A stretch of DNA of 64,000 bases from Epiperipatus broadwayi (GCA_028023455.1 JAQFVV010012400.1:11849748-11913747); one strand, 5' to 3'. Positions 12,814 to 25,749 are shown, counted from the stretch's first letter. Notes: a model not told the origin generated them from the sequence alone. Program-made: numbers and translations.

Positions 12814-15394
12814 GTAAGCCATCATTTTCAATTGCAATTTATTTCAAAAATAATTAACAATGTCTATAGCATTTTAGCAATACCAATGATTAAGTATTAT
12901 TGCTTAGTTACAGATTCTGTTTGTCTAATTATTCAGCTCTCCTTCAGTCAGAGAGCTTGTTATACATATATATATTATTGTATAATTCCATTTTTTTTTT
13001 TAATTGACCATAAAATCAGTTTTTCTATTCTTTGGTCATTTATGTTATGTATATTGGACAAAAGAATATGATTTACTATTATTACTTTATTTTCAGATTA
13101 AGTGTATTTTCACATTCACTAAAAATTAAATAAAAATAATTTTACTCAAATATTGTATTTGAATATGTATTTGATAATTGTATGATCAGTAGATAGCTTC
13201 AAAGATTTTGTTTATTAATTTTCCTCATCTGATAATTGTTCTAGCAATCTAATCATTAGCTACTGCTACTCTTCTACTTTGCTAAATGCTTTAGATTAAT
13301 TCAAGATTGTTATTGTGATTGATATTACTATCCTTTTTGATAATTGATCGAATTTTTTTTTCTATATCTTATGTAATTTATAATACTGCTTGAAAGTCTA
13401 TAACATTTATTTGAATAATATAAAGTTATTTAAAAAAAAAATTGTCTTCATTTTTATAATATTTTGTGAAGTAGTTTGTTTAACTTTGTTATTTTTCTGT
13501 CCTTTAGCAATCCTATAATCCATTAATATTTTATAATTTTATTAATTAAAAAGAACCAAGACTGAAAAAAAAAAAAAATCTGTAATTGTAAAGTGGTTTG
13601 CCATATTTTAGTAAAGTTCAAAGTGACAAACTTGTTAATCACATTTAATTTATTTTCTAGATGTAGTTAAGGTAAACAAACTTATAGATAACTTCATTAT
13701 TCGTGTTTGATCTGGCATTAGTTGATGCTAACGTTTTTGTCTATTATATTGATTATGGTTATTTGATCAATCTTAAAAATAATTAGTTTTCCCACTTACT
13801 TCATAAGCTGAAAACTTTTATTTGAGACCGTTTGATCACTATACATTTATTCATCATGTGTAATTAGTTAAATAAAGATTGCTAATGGTTTTTATTTTAA
13901 ATTATCTGCAATTTGTAATTCATTTTTAACTTCACATCAGCTTCATCTTCTACTTAGTTATTAAAATTGAATTGTAGAAAGTCTTAAGAACCATTATGAA
14001 ATAAAAATACTAATGCAAGGAAACTATTAGATAATTTTCAAAAAATTGCTGATCTACTAAATATTAAGCAACAGTTTTAAAGTTAAGAAAGTTGAGAGAC
14101 TAAAAAATTTTATAGTGATATAAAAAGGCAAGATTGATTAAATTTTTAATTTGAAACAATGCAAGTTCTGAAAACACTGCAGAACAAATGAAGCTATATT
14201 GCATTTAAAGTCTATATGTGAAAGTCTAAAATATTTTGTTTTAAATTGTTGGAGACGTATTGACAAATATAGTGTGTTTGGATAAATTAATATTTTAAAT
14301 TTAAAAAAAAAAAGTTTCATAAAATCTGCATTTAATTTTAATAATTAGGGATAATTTAATGGAGTATTGGAAGGAACCACCATATATTCACTAAAATAAT
14401 TTTTAATTATAAAAATTTCTTGCATACTCTTATTATATTTTATGAAAATATTTTCTTAGTTATCTTTCTTTTCTTTTTTTGTACATTGATAAATAACTAA
14501 AGAACTTTAATAATGAAATAATATGCTGAATTTTTATCAATATTTGATAAACTTTTTTTGTTTTCAGAATGTTGAAAAATTAACTACTGAATATAAATTT
14601 CCACTACAGTATAATAATTTTCGAAAATTTAATGTATATAATTAATTAAAAAAATTTATATATGTAAAACAGTACTATATTTAAAAGATCATTAGTCTTT
14701 TATATGGACATAATGATTCATAGTATTTATAGTAACTGAATGAATATATGTAAGAAACAGACTCAAAATTTTCATTAGATAGTTGTCTCTTTTATCTTGT
14801 AAGCAAGATAGTTCATATCATTGCATCATCTTGAAATCAATGATAGAAAATAGAATAACAAGTTTCAATGAACTATCATTTTGCATTCATGGACAACTGA
14901 TTATAAGGACAAATTTGAATAACTATAATCTTTTATTGGCTATAATTTTAATAAAACTGTAATGTATAATTCTTTTAGGATTAATTTTTTAATGGTTTAT
15001 ACCTCAAATAAAATGCTTAATGTACATGTGTATAATAAAACATTGAATGTCTTATGATACATTGTGTGTGGTTGACAAAACTTATATTGATAATAAAATA
15101 TTTTTATTTAATTAAATATTTTTCTTATTATGAGGACTACTTATTAATAGTGTTTGTCTGAAAGTTTGTGATAATGGTATTTTTGTTGTAATTATATGTA
15201 TTGGACTATTTTCATCCTCTAATGTTAATTATTAAAAGTCCTTAGAGAAATTCAAATTTTTATTGAAATTTTTTAAATACATTCAGTTATTAGTAATAAC
15301 ACACAGGCTAGTAAATCAACATCTTTTAGAGATTGGTATTATAATCCTCTCTTTTTCAAGTATTGCTTGCCTGATCAATACCTGAGGCTTAAAG

Positions 15395-15760
15395 ATTTTT
15401 GATTCTAAAGAAAATCTGCAATCAGTATAACATCAGAACAGTTTTCCAAAGACTTAATCCATTGTGAGAAATCCTAATCTTTACAAAACCTAAATTTGAA
15501 ATGCTAAAAAACAAAAATTGTGTCTACGAAATAACATGAATATGAAGGATGTATACTGCTAAAACTAATAATCTTATTGAATAATGATTAAAAGAGCACA
15601 AACTGATTATTAGAAGAAAAAAAACGGATAACTAGAGTAGTAACTATGTTTGTACCAATGAAATATATGTTCAATTGAGAGATGACAAAAATATTGGATA
15701 GAAAGGGGAAAGTGCAAAGAAGAAAATTTAAAGAAGCTACTCACATTACAAGGGCAAATA
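15395..15760 (+). pseudogene. Penelope-like element GIY-YIG end, fragment copy A
   Basis: With frame changes, the + strand translation gives a degenerate endonuclease tail: IPCEYEG, then RITRVVTMFVPMKYMFN, MTKILDRKGK and RRKFKEATHI. The order (tHv...H.fnW..tkIL...K..rR..kEa..I) matches the GIY-YIG domain ending PLE and related invertebrate retroelement proteins. Stops in NND*KSTN* and elsewhere show it is dead. The same about 350-bp segment is repeated inverted at 15840-16190 and directly at 16360-16715. Confidence 0.6.
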
Positions 15761-15839
15761 ACCTAAATTTAATAATTGATTTCCAAATATTAGGAATTAT
15801 CACATTATGTTAACTTATGGAATTATTTGTCATTGATAT

Positions 15840-16190
15840 ATGAATAACTTCTTTAAATTTCTTTTTTTATATTTTTTTGCCTTTCTCATCAATATTTTTG
15901 TCTTTCCCCAATTGAACACATGTTTTTGTTGGTACAAACGTGGTCGCCATTTTAATTACATCTGCTTTTTCTTTTTAATAATCCGTTTGTACTTTTTTAA
16001 TCAATTTTCAGTGAGATGACTGGTTTCACCAAAACCCATCCTTTATATACACATGGTATTTTGGAGACACAATTTTTGTTTTTCGTCATTTCAAGTTTCA
16101 GTTTTGTAAAAATTAGGATTCTTTGTAATGAGTTATGACTTTGAAAAGTATCCTGATGTTATATCGATTGCAGATTTTTTAAAATTTGTC
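15840..16190 (-). pseudogene. Penelope-like element GIY-YIG end, fragment copy B (inverted)
   Basis: Reading the - strand gives RILIFTKLKLEMTKNKN, KIPCVYKGWVLVK, KRIIKKKK, NKNMCSIGERQKY in one frame and KTKILMRKAKKYKKRNLKKL in another. This is the clearest of the three copies for the pattern IPC...G..l.k...EHKR...W.kTkIL.r..K...R..k. It pairs in reverse complement with copy A across roughly 80 bp of unrelated spacer, so A and B can form a large hairpin. Non-functional. Confidence 0.6.
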
Positions 16191-16359
16191 TTGTTTTTCT
16201 TTTGATGTTTCAATTTGTTGTCTATTAAAAGTTTTTTTAATGGCAGCTGATGGATAATCATTCTTAATGATATTTTTTTGGAACAAATTCTAGTGAACAG
16301 TAGACAAAAAAAAATTTAATATATATAGTTAATATAATGTTTCAATATATTATACCAGT

Positions 16360-16715
16360 AATAGCAGACAAACCAAAGAAAATTTGTAATCAATTTAACA
16401 TCGGGATAGTTTTCCAAAGCCATAGCATATTATGAGGAATCTTAACCTCTAATAAAACCTAAACTTGAAATTCTGGAAAACAAATAGTGTCAACAATATG
16501 CTATGTGAATATGAAAGGATCTAATTTGAAAAAGAACACAAATTGATGATTAGAAAATAAAAAACTTGTATCTACAGTAGAAAAGTATTTCTACCATTGA
16601 AAATATATTTGATTGGGAAAAGATAAAAATGTTGAACAGAAAGGAAAAGTTACATTAAATATAATTTAAAGAAGCTATTCAAATGACAATGGGAAATTTC
16701 CCATAAATTAATCTA
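16360..16715 (+). pseudogene. Penelope-like element GIY-YIG end, fragment copy C
   Basis: This tract is in the same orientation as copy A. It shares landmarks in the same order: aatttgtaatcaatttaaca, gatagttttccaaag, cctaaacttgaaattctgg, gaacacaaattgatgattag, and aatttaaagaagctattca. It has more indels than A and B and no useful open frame. A 3' tail with caatacctgaagaagaaag lies downstream near 16905. Confidence 0.5.
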
Positions 16716-17503
16716 GTGTGATCATTCATAGTGTTTGGAAAACAGTCATTAAACTTATCCTTAAAACAAAATGGAAAAAATCAAGAAGACCATCATAAAT
16801 AAGTGTATGAAATTTCTACTAACTCACTTAAATTCAATAATCACTAATCTAAAGACCCTGATTCAATTTCTATGTTAATATTGTTACTAATCAAGCCAAC
16901 AATACCTGAAGAAGAAAGAGGATATAATATTACTCAAAGCATTGTGTATATTCAACATGTGTGTTATTACAAACAATTGAATGTATTTGAAAAGTTCAAA
17001 TAAATGTGGAATTTTTCCAAAGACATTTAACAAATTAATTTTAAATGATGGAAATAGTCCAATATATAATTATTTATTAATAGTATTGGTTTTTGGAACA
17101 GGTTTATATACAAAAATATAAAAGCATTCTAGAGCCATGTTAAAGTAAACTTTTTTTTATGAATAGCTTGAAAATAAACATTTGGGTGTAGTGAGTATCA
17201 GTTCATATTTCCTTGGGAAAACTCATATTTAGAGAGTTGATTACAAGATTGGCATCAAGAATATTATATTAAAGTTAAGATTTTTAAACCTTAAAATTAC
17301 AATATGATCTTGTGGTTTTTGTGAATTCTGAAAAAGTTATTTTAATATAAAATAACACAAGAACTATTCTAACATGTAAAAATATTATTGATGATAGTAT
17401 ATAAAATGATTTAGTAAAAAGATATACTGACAGTTTTAACTAAATATAAAATTAATTTTGGAGTACATTGTAATTAATATATAAAATCAATCGTGGACTA
17501 CAT

Positions 17504-18603
17504 CAAGGGTCAGCAACTTATTTCACATGTGCCAAATGTGGCACTCTGAACAATTATCAGTAGCACTCTGATTGAATTGAAATAATAAATTATAAATGCA
17601 CGCATTTCTGTCATCTACATTTTGCATATGCAACTTGCATGTAAATGGAAACCATGATTCAGTTTAATTTACTAATTATTTTGGACAATAAACATACATT
17701 CCATCTTTGCTGTTTTCAATAAAGATAAGAGCTAAGTGTGTTGGAAATATTTTTTCCCCAATGAAGATTAATTTTTTTTGCCTGTTTTTTTTTTCATGGT
17801 CAATTGACCATTTGATACTTTTGTAAACAATTGTGTGTTTAGAGTAAATTTATATTCAAACAGAATATTGTATCTATTAAATCATTTGAAAAACTTCTAT
17901 TCATAATTATACAATAAAATATTTTAAGTTCAGGTGCATTTACTTGGCAAAAAAACGTTTATAATTAGTGTTAGTCTGTTTAATGCATGAATGAAGTTTA
18001 CAGATACATGAGACTTGATCATATCATTCGGATCTCAAAAGAAGTTTTTTTTTTTTAATGTCTATTGGGTAATTAAACAAATTTCTCAAAAAGAAAATTC
18101 CAAACGTTCATAGTTTTAAAGAAAAAAAGAATATATGAAAAACTTTCAATTTTGTGTTGATTTTTTATATACAAAAAATGAATTCCTTTGAAAAATACTT
18201 GTTTTATTTTGCTAGAGTTCATTAATGGAAAGCTAAATAAGCTTTGCCTATTCTGAATCATTGAACTTTCATCTGCAATTTCTAAACAATACACATTATT
18301 TTAAGCACCAAAATGAATTTTCTCCATGTCAAAGAAAATTTTAAGCAAGTCTCTCGAATGCAATATAATTTAACAAAATATACTTTTCACATATGATCCT
18401 ATGTATTTTAAAATATTGAATAACTAATAATATAAGATTTGGTTATAATATGCTTCAAAATTATATAATTTTGAAGCCTATTATAATCGGACCAATTTTG
18501 ATACTATATACATAATAAGATTGGTAGACGAATCATTTGGGCATATGGAATAACATTGTAACATAAATTCGGCATGACACTACTAAAAGGTTTCCGATTC
18601 CTG
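17504..18603. mobile_element. Non-autonomous hAT transposon (1.1 kb)
   Basis: It begins caagggtcagcaactt and ends aaaggtttccgattcctg, whose reverse complement is caggaatcggaaacct. This is the usual hAT terminal form CAggggTCggCAAacc. It is flanked on both sides by the same 8 bases, gactacat (17496-17503 and 18604-18611), the 8-bp target duplication expected of hAT insertion. No transposase was recognised inside. An internal hairpin lies at about 18437-18497. Known for the superfamily: mobilised in trans by a hAT transposase. Confidence 0.85.
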
Positions 18604-19273
18604 GACTACATAATTAGTAATGAAGTAAATTGTGCTCTCAATAGCTGTAGACCTGTGCCTTCATCAGTTCTGAAAATTGTATTGATAGTTAGTGATTCTT
18701 CTTTAAAGTCAGTACATTAATATTCAGCTGATAACTCAGATTGCTTAGTATCTATTTGCCAAATGTCAGTGTATGGCTAACTAGAATGATGAGAAGAGCA
18801 ATTATCTAAAAAAAATTCCAGAATGTAAAGATCAGATCACAAGCATAGCAATTGAAAATGCTAATTACTACATCTTAAGACCTTATTATTGAATTGATAA
18901 CTTGCTTATTAGCAATCAAAATAATAATAAGCTAAATTGTACATTAAGCATTTTATGTAAAAACTGTGTGTTTATACAAATAATAGATTGGGATTAAATT
19001 CAGTTACTTTTTTTTTAATTATTCATTTTTCAGAACATAATGTATTTGGGGTTGTATATTCTTTTATTTAAAAATAGTTAATTTATAAAGCAAAATTCAT
19101 ACAGACAACTTAGTATAAATAAAAATTATTTAATATATCAATCTGGCTTTTATTCCTTATTAGAATCTTATCAAGATGTTTCTGTTTTCAAAATCACATA
19201 CTCAGCTATTCTACTGCACATTTATCTTTTGGACATTATTTAAATTACATTACAATAAATATAATTAATAAAA

Positions 19274-19295
19274 TACATACATACATACATACATA
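19274..19295. repeat. (acat)n microsatellite
   Basis: Five tandem acat units within AT-rich intron sequence. Confidence 0.85.
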
Positions 19296-19389
19296 GAAAA
19301 ATGATTAAACTCATTACAATGCTTTTTTAAATATATATACAAAACAATCTTTAAAAAAATTTGCAATTGTAAAGTTTGCAATAATCAAC

Positions 19390-20700
19390 AATGCCCATTT
19401 TCCCTCTGATTGTTCTGGACCTTTAATCATATTTACACATTTGTTTAAATTTATATGAATATACAAAGTTTCATAACATTTTCATTCCTCGTAATTTTTA
19501 ACATATTTTATTACCTGAATATTTTTTATACAATTTTATATCCAATATCCAAAAAATCAATATACCACTCTGATCTTACATCCTATCTATTAATTGTCCT
19601 ATTATGCTCCTTATCTCTTTCTATGATAGTCTTTCCTGTCTGACTTATATATATATATATTATATTGCAAAATTCACAACTAATTTTATATATTAACCCT
19701 ACCCTATTTTTAATATTACCCATCTTTTTTGCACTACAAATCCATTTTTCTAAAGATTTACTATTTTTATATCCTATTTTAATATCATCAGGTAACTTTT
19801 TTTTTATTAATGTCTTATGTAAATGTTCTGAATATGGAACTGAAACCCAATTCCTATTTGCATACTCATACCTTACATTACCTTTTGTATTATTATTTTA
19901 TTTCTTAAAATTTTTTTAATATTTTCTTTTATAGTCCATATTAACATAATCACTCTCAATTTCCAATTTCTGTTCAAATGCTTCCTCTTCATTTAATGTT
20001 AGCCTATCATTTTTTAACTTAAATCCTTTATCAAAGCTGCTATTTTCTGAGACCATGGCTGATATGAATTTGGATTAATTATATGTCTTTTTTTTTTTTT
20101 ATCTATCAATATAATGTTTAATAAGTATTTTACCATTAATTCCTTTTCTTAAAAAAATTGTCTGAATACTTTAATCCCTTCTCCTCTTTTCCCATTGTAA
20201 ATCTAATATTGTATTTATTATTGTACAATTCTTTAAATGCATTAACAATACTTCCTCTATTACCTATTATATCGTCAATATCTCTATGATATTCTATAAT
20301 TTTTTTTTTTATATATATACTTATCAATTATATTGTCCTCTATATAGTCAGTCATAATTGATGATAAAATCCCACTAATAGAGCAACCCATAATCCATCC
20401 TTTTGTTATATTCCAAAATTCTTCCTTTCATAATATTTAAAACGCAACATTATGGACAAATTTTAAAATTGAAATTTGATCATTTAATTAAAGTATTCTT
20501 TTATTTATATTTCTGGGGAAGTTTTTGTAATTAATTTCTTACTTATTAGGTTAAATTTGATGCAAAAGTCAATTTTTTTTTTTTTTTAATTTCCTCACTC
20601 TGCTCACTTTTGACATATCCAGTTCTTTATAGTTTATCTCATGAGATTTGTTTTTAAAGCAGTTTGACTTATTCATTATATATTTAACTTTTTCTTTTTT
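19390..20700 (-). pseudogene. Penelope-like retroelement remnant (RT + GIY-YIG), - strand
   Basis: Read on the - strand from about 20700 down. A tract KNKSHEINYKELDMSKVS is followed, near 20400-20360, by GWIMGCSISGILSSIM, matching RT motif B of PLEs. EYHRDIDDIIG follows, a degenerate YVDD box, then NIRFTMGKEEKGLKYSD, the family's (I)kFT.E.E.....FLD thumb segment. Further on, after frame changes, GLIYKISCEFCN carries the GIY motif and the Cys pair. The YIG site is disrupted by a TA expansion near 19650. Many stops and poly-T insertions show long decay. Sequence up to about 21070 may belong to its N-terminal part. It lies opposite to the host gene, inside an intron. Confidence 0.7.
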
Positions 20701-21825
20701 TTTAACCATTGAAATGTTTGCCTAATATTCATTTTAATTGAATTAGAGTTGCATTTTATAAAATTTGTTCTGTCATAATTTAATTATATCCTTCAGTCAT
20801 AGGAACAAAATTATTGTTTTTTTATGATTATTATTCCGTTAACCAATGATTTTTTTTTTTAGGTACCAAATTTATATATAAAATTATTTTGATAACTTTG
20901 GAATTACTTTATTTCACTTATATCCAGTATGTGAACTTTGGGTTTTTTAATATTTTTTAATATCATGTAATTTTCCTGCTTATTAACAGGTTTTAACATT
21001 TTATTCCACCTGAACGATTTAAAGTTCCACTTTAAATTAACTCAATTTTATTTTTCTCAAGGTAAAGCCATCTAATATTCATTTTAATTATCTTAAAACC
21101 TTGTCACTCCCAATATATAATATAAATTATTGTGATTAGTATTATATGATGAAGTCTTATCTCTCATATATTTCAGATTTCAATTTAAAAAAATTTCATT
21201 TCACACTTTTTTCATCTTTTGGTTGTGGGGATTGATATATAATTTATTTCTTGGTGCTTGAAAATTTATGCAACAATTTCTTGTTGCCTTCTGTAGTTTA
21301 ATATTATGCATTAAGAGCAAACTGCAGTCTTTCTTAATCAACATTCAGCACACACTATGTATATCTGTCTAACTAGGGAGACCATAGCTTAGAAATTATC
21401 AGATACAAAAGCACTTTCATCTGTATTGTATTTAATCTACATGCCAAAATGAAGATATCAGGAGAGCAGTCTGTTACTTAGTTTTTAATGCCTGTATAAG
21501 GGATTTACAGATGATGTAAAAGCAAAGCAATTATTATTAACTATGAAATCATACACAGTATTTCTAAATAAGAAAAATATATAATTTATAAAAACTTTTT
21601 AAATTAGATCTTAATTTTGATTCTTTATCAGAGATTTTTGCTGAAATCAATTTTTATTTCTTTGTTTTTGGAAATTCATATTTGTTTCTTTATTTGGAAG
21701 AAGTAATTATAGATGTTCTATCAGCATTAACCCTATTTGAAAATTAACACTATGTCACTGCATATAATCTATATTATGTTTATTTGAACTTCTCTCCATA
21801 TATATTTGTATTTATTTTATTTCAG

Positions 21826-21962
21826 ATTTGGAATACATTTTTTGGTGGCCGTTATATAATTTTTCTCATGGGCATGTTTTCTATATACACAGGGCTTATT
21901 TATAATGATGTGTTTTCCAAATCATTTAATACATTTGGTTCATCGTGGTACTCAAATTACGA
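21826..21962 (+). CDS. ATP6V0A1: V-ATPase subunit a, exon 4
   Basis: Encodes [18 protein letters not shown], then [17 protein letters not shown] and [10 protein letters not shown], plus two bases of the next codon. The GGRYI.LLMG.FS.YTG.IYND.FSKS string is a hallmark of the V0 a subunit and spans its third membrane helix and the following luminal loop. The acceptor is ttatttcag ending at 21825. The donor is taken as GA|gtaagt at 21963, because reading on gives an immediate stop; exon 5 then completes an Asp codon in frame. Confidence 0.95.
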
Positions 21963-23716
21963 GTAAGTTATTTTATATCTGTATATAATTATAAAAAAAT
22001 TTACAAATATTGTTAGATTTATTATCATTTTCAACTACTATTGATTCATTGTGGGATCAAAGTCTCCCAGTTTAATTTTTTTTTATTATTTAGCTACTCT
22101 ACATTACATCAACAATTTCCTTATTTCATTCACCTCACACATGGTCTCTTGAAACCAATTTAAGATATCAACTGCCCATTTATTATCCTCTTTTCTAGAA
22201 ATATGTCAAGCCCAAACCTATTTCAGTCTCTTAATTCTTTCAATGATACCACTAATATTCATTTGTTCTTCCAAATATTTTACTTTCAATCCCTTTTTGT
22301 TATTTTCAATGTATATCTGTTCAAACTTTATTGAGTGACTTAAAGTATTGTTCTTCTGTTAAATATCCGAGTCTCACATTCAAAAGTAAGAACTGGTTAA
22401 ACACATTTATTAAAAACCTTTCTTTTTCAAACACTTAGAATATCATGTGATAATAAATTTATTATAATATGATCTTAATCATTTTTAAAAAATTTTTAGA
22501 ATTATGAAAAGAATATGTTATTTCAGTAGTTTGTAATAAAAGTTTTTTTTTTAAGTATTTAAGGATCTAGAGTCTGAATTTACTTATCAAATATACTTTA
22601 ACTTGCAAAGTAGACAGACAGTAATGTGTATATACTTATTGAAAATTCTGTAATAAATCGTGTATCTATATATGAAAATAAATTTATATACTTTTATGTG
22701 ATGCTTTTTTAAATATAGATAATCGTAAACTGCTTGATTTCATTTGAAATGGAATTAAATAACATTTGAATAATGTTTAACAAAATATGCAATTTCTTTA
22801 AGAAAAGCTTCATGTTGTCCGAAAGATACCAATAGTCATGAATGGTCCACAGATGCTGCAATTGTTAAGATTTTAATATATAAGCATTTTCATATTCCTC
22901 AAATCAATATTACATCAGCTCGAAAACAGTTTGGGGATAGGGATAATTCTAATAGAGATTTTAAATGCTTTCTCTTCCAGAATTTATCAGAAAAGCTTGT
23001 TTAGAGCTATTAGTACCCTCATTATATTACATTTGTAGTACATGCTTAAGAAGTTAAATCATGATGTATGACTTGATTTTCTTACTAAAATATGGATTGT
23101 ATTATTAACTGACTGTTAAACTTGTTTAATAGTTGAGAAAAGAAAATTCATTTGATAGGCGTTTTTTTTTGTCAATCATCAGACATAAACTCTTTTACCG
23201 GATGTCATCCTTTGTTCAGTTTTTATGCTCTTAGTACCTTTTGTATCATGTTATAACATTTATAAAAAAATTTTTGGTAGATACTGGAACCTTTAGATGT
23301 GTAGTAACCTCTGCAGTGATTTGATTCACTGTGATTTTGGGCTCTCTGTATGCATTCTGTAAATATTGATACCAGAGTTAGATTAGATGGTTTCGTTTTC
23401 CACTCTGTAGTGGAAGTTATCATCACTGTGGCATTATTAGTTGTGAAATGTTAAGCAATTTAGCTAATTAGATAACCTCAAATTTGATACCTATTGTATT
23501 TCAATAAGTCTGTCATGTCTTTTCATAGACTTGTCATCTTCTTAGATATTTCCACCATCTTAGTTATCTGCAAAAGGAAAAAAATGTCATTTTTGTAATG
23601 TATTTACCATACATGATATCAAACATAGAATAGTAATGTAACTGATGTTGCCATCATTTTATTAATTTTAAATTACTCATATATGAACATAAAACCTGGA
23701 CAGGAGGTGATTAGAA

Positions 23717-25279
23717 ATGTGGCAAATGGTCAGACAAATTGTTTATAATTTTTTCCAATTACTAGAAGAGTTCATCAAAGTTCCTGACCTTAACTTTAAA
23801 TTGAATAGAGATAAATTTGTGTCAGCAGTGCTTAGACCATACATAACTAAAGCTTTCTCCAAGGCAGAATACTACCAGATGTACTGTCTTCCACCACTCT
23901 CCCTAGAATGTTTTCCAATGCCAAAACACATGAAGATGGTGTGCCACTGCGTCTAATGATTGATTTTGGTGGAGTTCATTATTATAAAGCAGCCAAACTC
24001 ATAAATACTTGGCTCACACAACCATTAGGCTTTGACGATTATGCAATAAATTCATCATTTGAATTTGTAAGCAAACTGAAGAATGTCTCTCCAACTCGGG
24101 ATACACATATGGTAGCCTTGGATATTGCAGAACTGTATGGCTCTATTGATAGACAAACATATATATCCATTGTGAAAGAAGAATCGTGTACAATTTGTTG
24201 AAGCACTCCTAAGGTGGCTGTATAAAAACATATATGCCGTATTCAACCAACAATGGAACTACATGCACAATGGTTGGCCCATGGGTTTTCCAATGAGTGG
24301 GATTTTGGCTAGTGTTGTTCTCAATGCATGCAAACAGATCATCACGCTCAGACATTTAAGCAATGACTTGATACTATACACCTGCTACGTAGATGATATT
24401 TTTATAGCAGCATCGGATGAGACCATGAAAGACATAATCACAGGTTAAAAACTGCCTCGGGACTCACTATAAACATAGCACAAAAGGAAATCAGTGGCTG
24501 TGTTAAATATTTAGACTTACAGATGGGGATTGAGGATCAACATTTCTACCACAAAATGCTCATCAAACCTATCAACATAAGAGGCTACATCCACCATCTG
24601 TCAAATACACCTAACATGTACAAACTAGCAGGCCTGAAAACATCTCTGAATAGAAACTTCAGATTGTGTAACTTTGAAGCTGATAAAAATAGTGAATATT
24701 GAAAGATTTAGGGACGACTTAATAAAAGCCAGATATAATAAAAGATTAATAGACAAGATAATCAGAGGTTTTAAAGACCCTCCCAACCGTGCTGAGGCAG
24801 AACAGAACCAGAATCTTGCTGCCATATGTTAAAACCATACATACAAATCTACAAACAATTTTTCTCAAAGATTTTAGCATATGTTATCGATCCTCTCCTA
24901 ATTTTAATAGATGCATCAACAACACTAAAGATCAACTCCCTCCGATATACACCAGCAGGCAGAGTATGAAATAGCTTGCCCAGAAAACAACGGCCGCGCT
25001 TCATATTATGGGGAGACCAGAGCTTCTGTCCACACAAGATTGTTGCAACACAAGTACATATACAATAAAGTGCTTACAGACCCCTCCCGCCCTTGCATTT
25101 TCGCGCAGCACAAAGCTACAACAGGCCACCCTTGCATCTCAGATAACGCTCGTGTGGTGTGCAGGGAGCGACATGAAGTGAGGAGAAAAACCAAAGACGC
25201 CTACTTTATTAATTCGGATGCTAACTCAATAAACAAAAGAGATACGTTTCATGCCATCTCAAAGAAATGGCAAACCTGA
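23717..25279 (+). pseudogene. Penelope-like retroelement, RT + GIY-YIG endonuclease, frameshifted
   Basis: The segments lie in RT order in shifting frames. AKTHEDGVPLR (23.92 kb, PLE pattern pKtHKdGvPlRpi) is followed by NSSFEFVSKLKNV and MVALDIAELYGSID (motif A with catalytic Asp, 24.12 kb). WPMGFPMSGILAS (motif B, 24.28 kb) and CYVDDIFIAAS (motif C YVDD, 24.40 kb) come next. KYLDLQMG and HHLSNTPNMYKLAGLK lead into the connector LPYVKTIHTNLQTIF. The last frame (24965-25279) is open: YEIACPENNG, RASYYGETRASVHTRLLQHK, then RDTFHAISKKWQT and a stop, so SYYGE replaces the usual YIG(Q/E)T. There are at least four frame changes, and the 5' end is not identifiable. Same orientation as the host gene. 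Confidence 0.85.
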
Positions 25280-25730
25280 TTTACATAATTTTTGCATCTT
25301 TTACGTTAAACAATCAGTATCAGAACTGGCTACAGCGTAGAAAGTGCTAGCTACAGTAAGGAAATAAGTTAGAATTAAGTGTGGAATTATTATCGCAAAA
25401 TATTAGAACATTACATATATATATACCACACATATTTAATAGTTAATGCCTAATAATTATCAAAAGAAATCTATTAGCTTGATTTTCTAATTGTTAACAT
25501 TAAAGTAACGTTCACATCAGATTAAACATTTAGGCTGATTTAGTTTTTTTGTGAGTTAGGTTTTTTAAAATGTAGAATTGAAGTGAATAATTCCATGCTT
25601 TTAAAATTAAGATATTTAAAAATCTTCCTAATTATATTAGTTTTGAAAATTACTAGCATCCTGAAATACTTAAATTACAATGTTTAGAAAAAAAGTGTGT
25701 AAGATATATTTTCTGTTGGATTTTTTTTGT

Positions 25731-25749
25731 GTGCGTGTGTGTGTGTGTT
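25731..25749. repeat. (gt)n microsatellite
   Basis: An interrupted dinucleotide run, gtgtgcgtgtgtgtgtgtg. It has no other content. Confidence 0.85.

Larger units (their letters stand above)
12814..21825 (+). other. ATP6V0A1: Intron (9.0 kb) rich in mobile-element remnants
   Basis: Lies between exons 3 and 4, with GT at 12814 and AG at 21824-21825. It contains three copies of a PLE endonuclease-end fragment (15.4-16.7 kb), a hAT element (17.5-18.6 kb), a short acat microsatellite (19.27 kb) and a - strand PLE remnant (19.4-20.7 kb). In 12.8-15.3 kb and 20.7-21.8 kb I see only AT-rich non-coding sequence. Confidence 0.85.

Noticed and set aside
12715-13071. 118-codon open frame as a stand-alone gene
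   Set aside because: Its first 33 codons are V-ATPase exon 3; the rest runs through the gtaagc donor at 12814 into intron.
21784-21963. 60-codon frame starting at 21784 as an exon start
   Set aside because: Homology to V-ATPase starts exactly after ttatttcag at 21826; the first 14 codons are intron and polypyrimidine tract.
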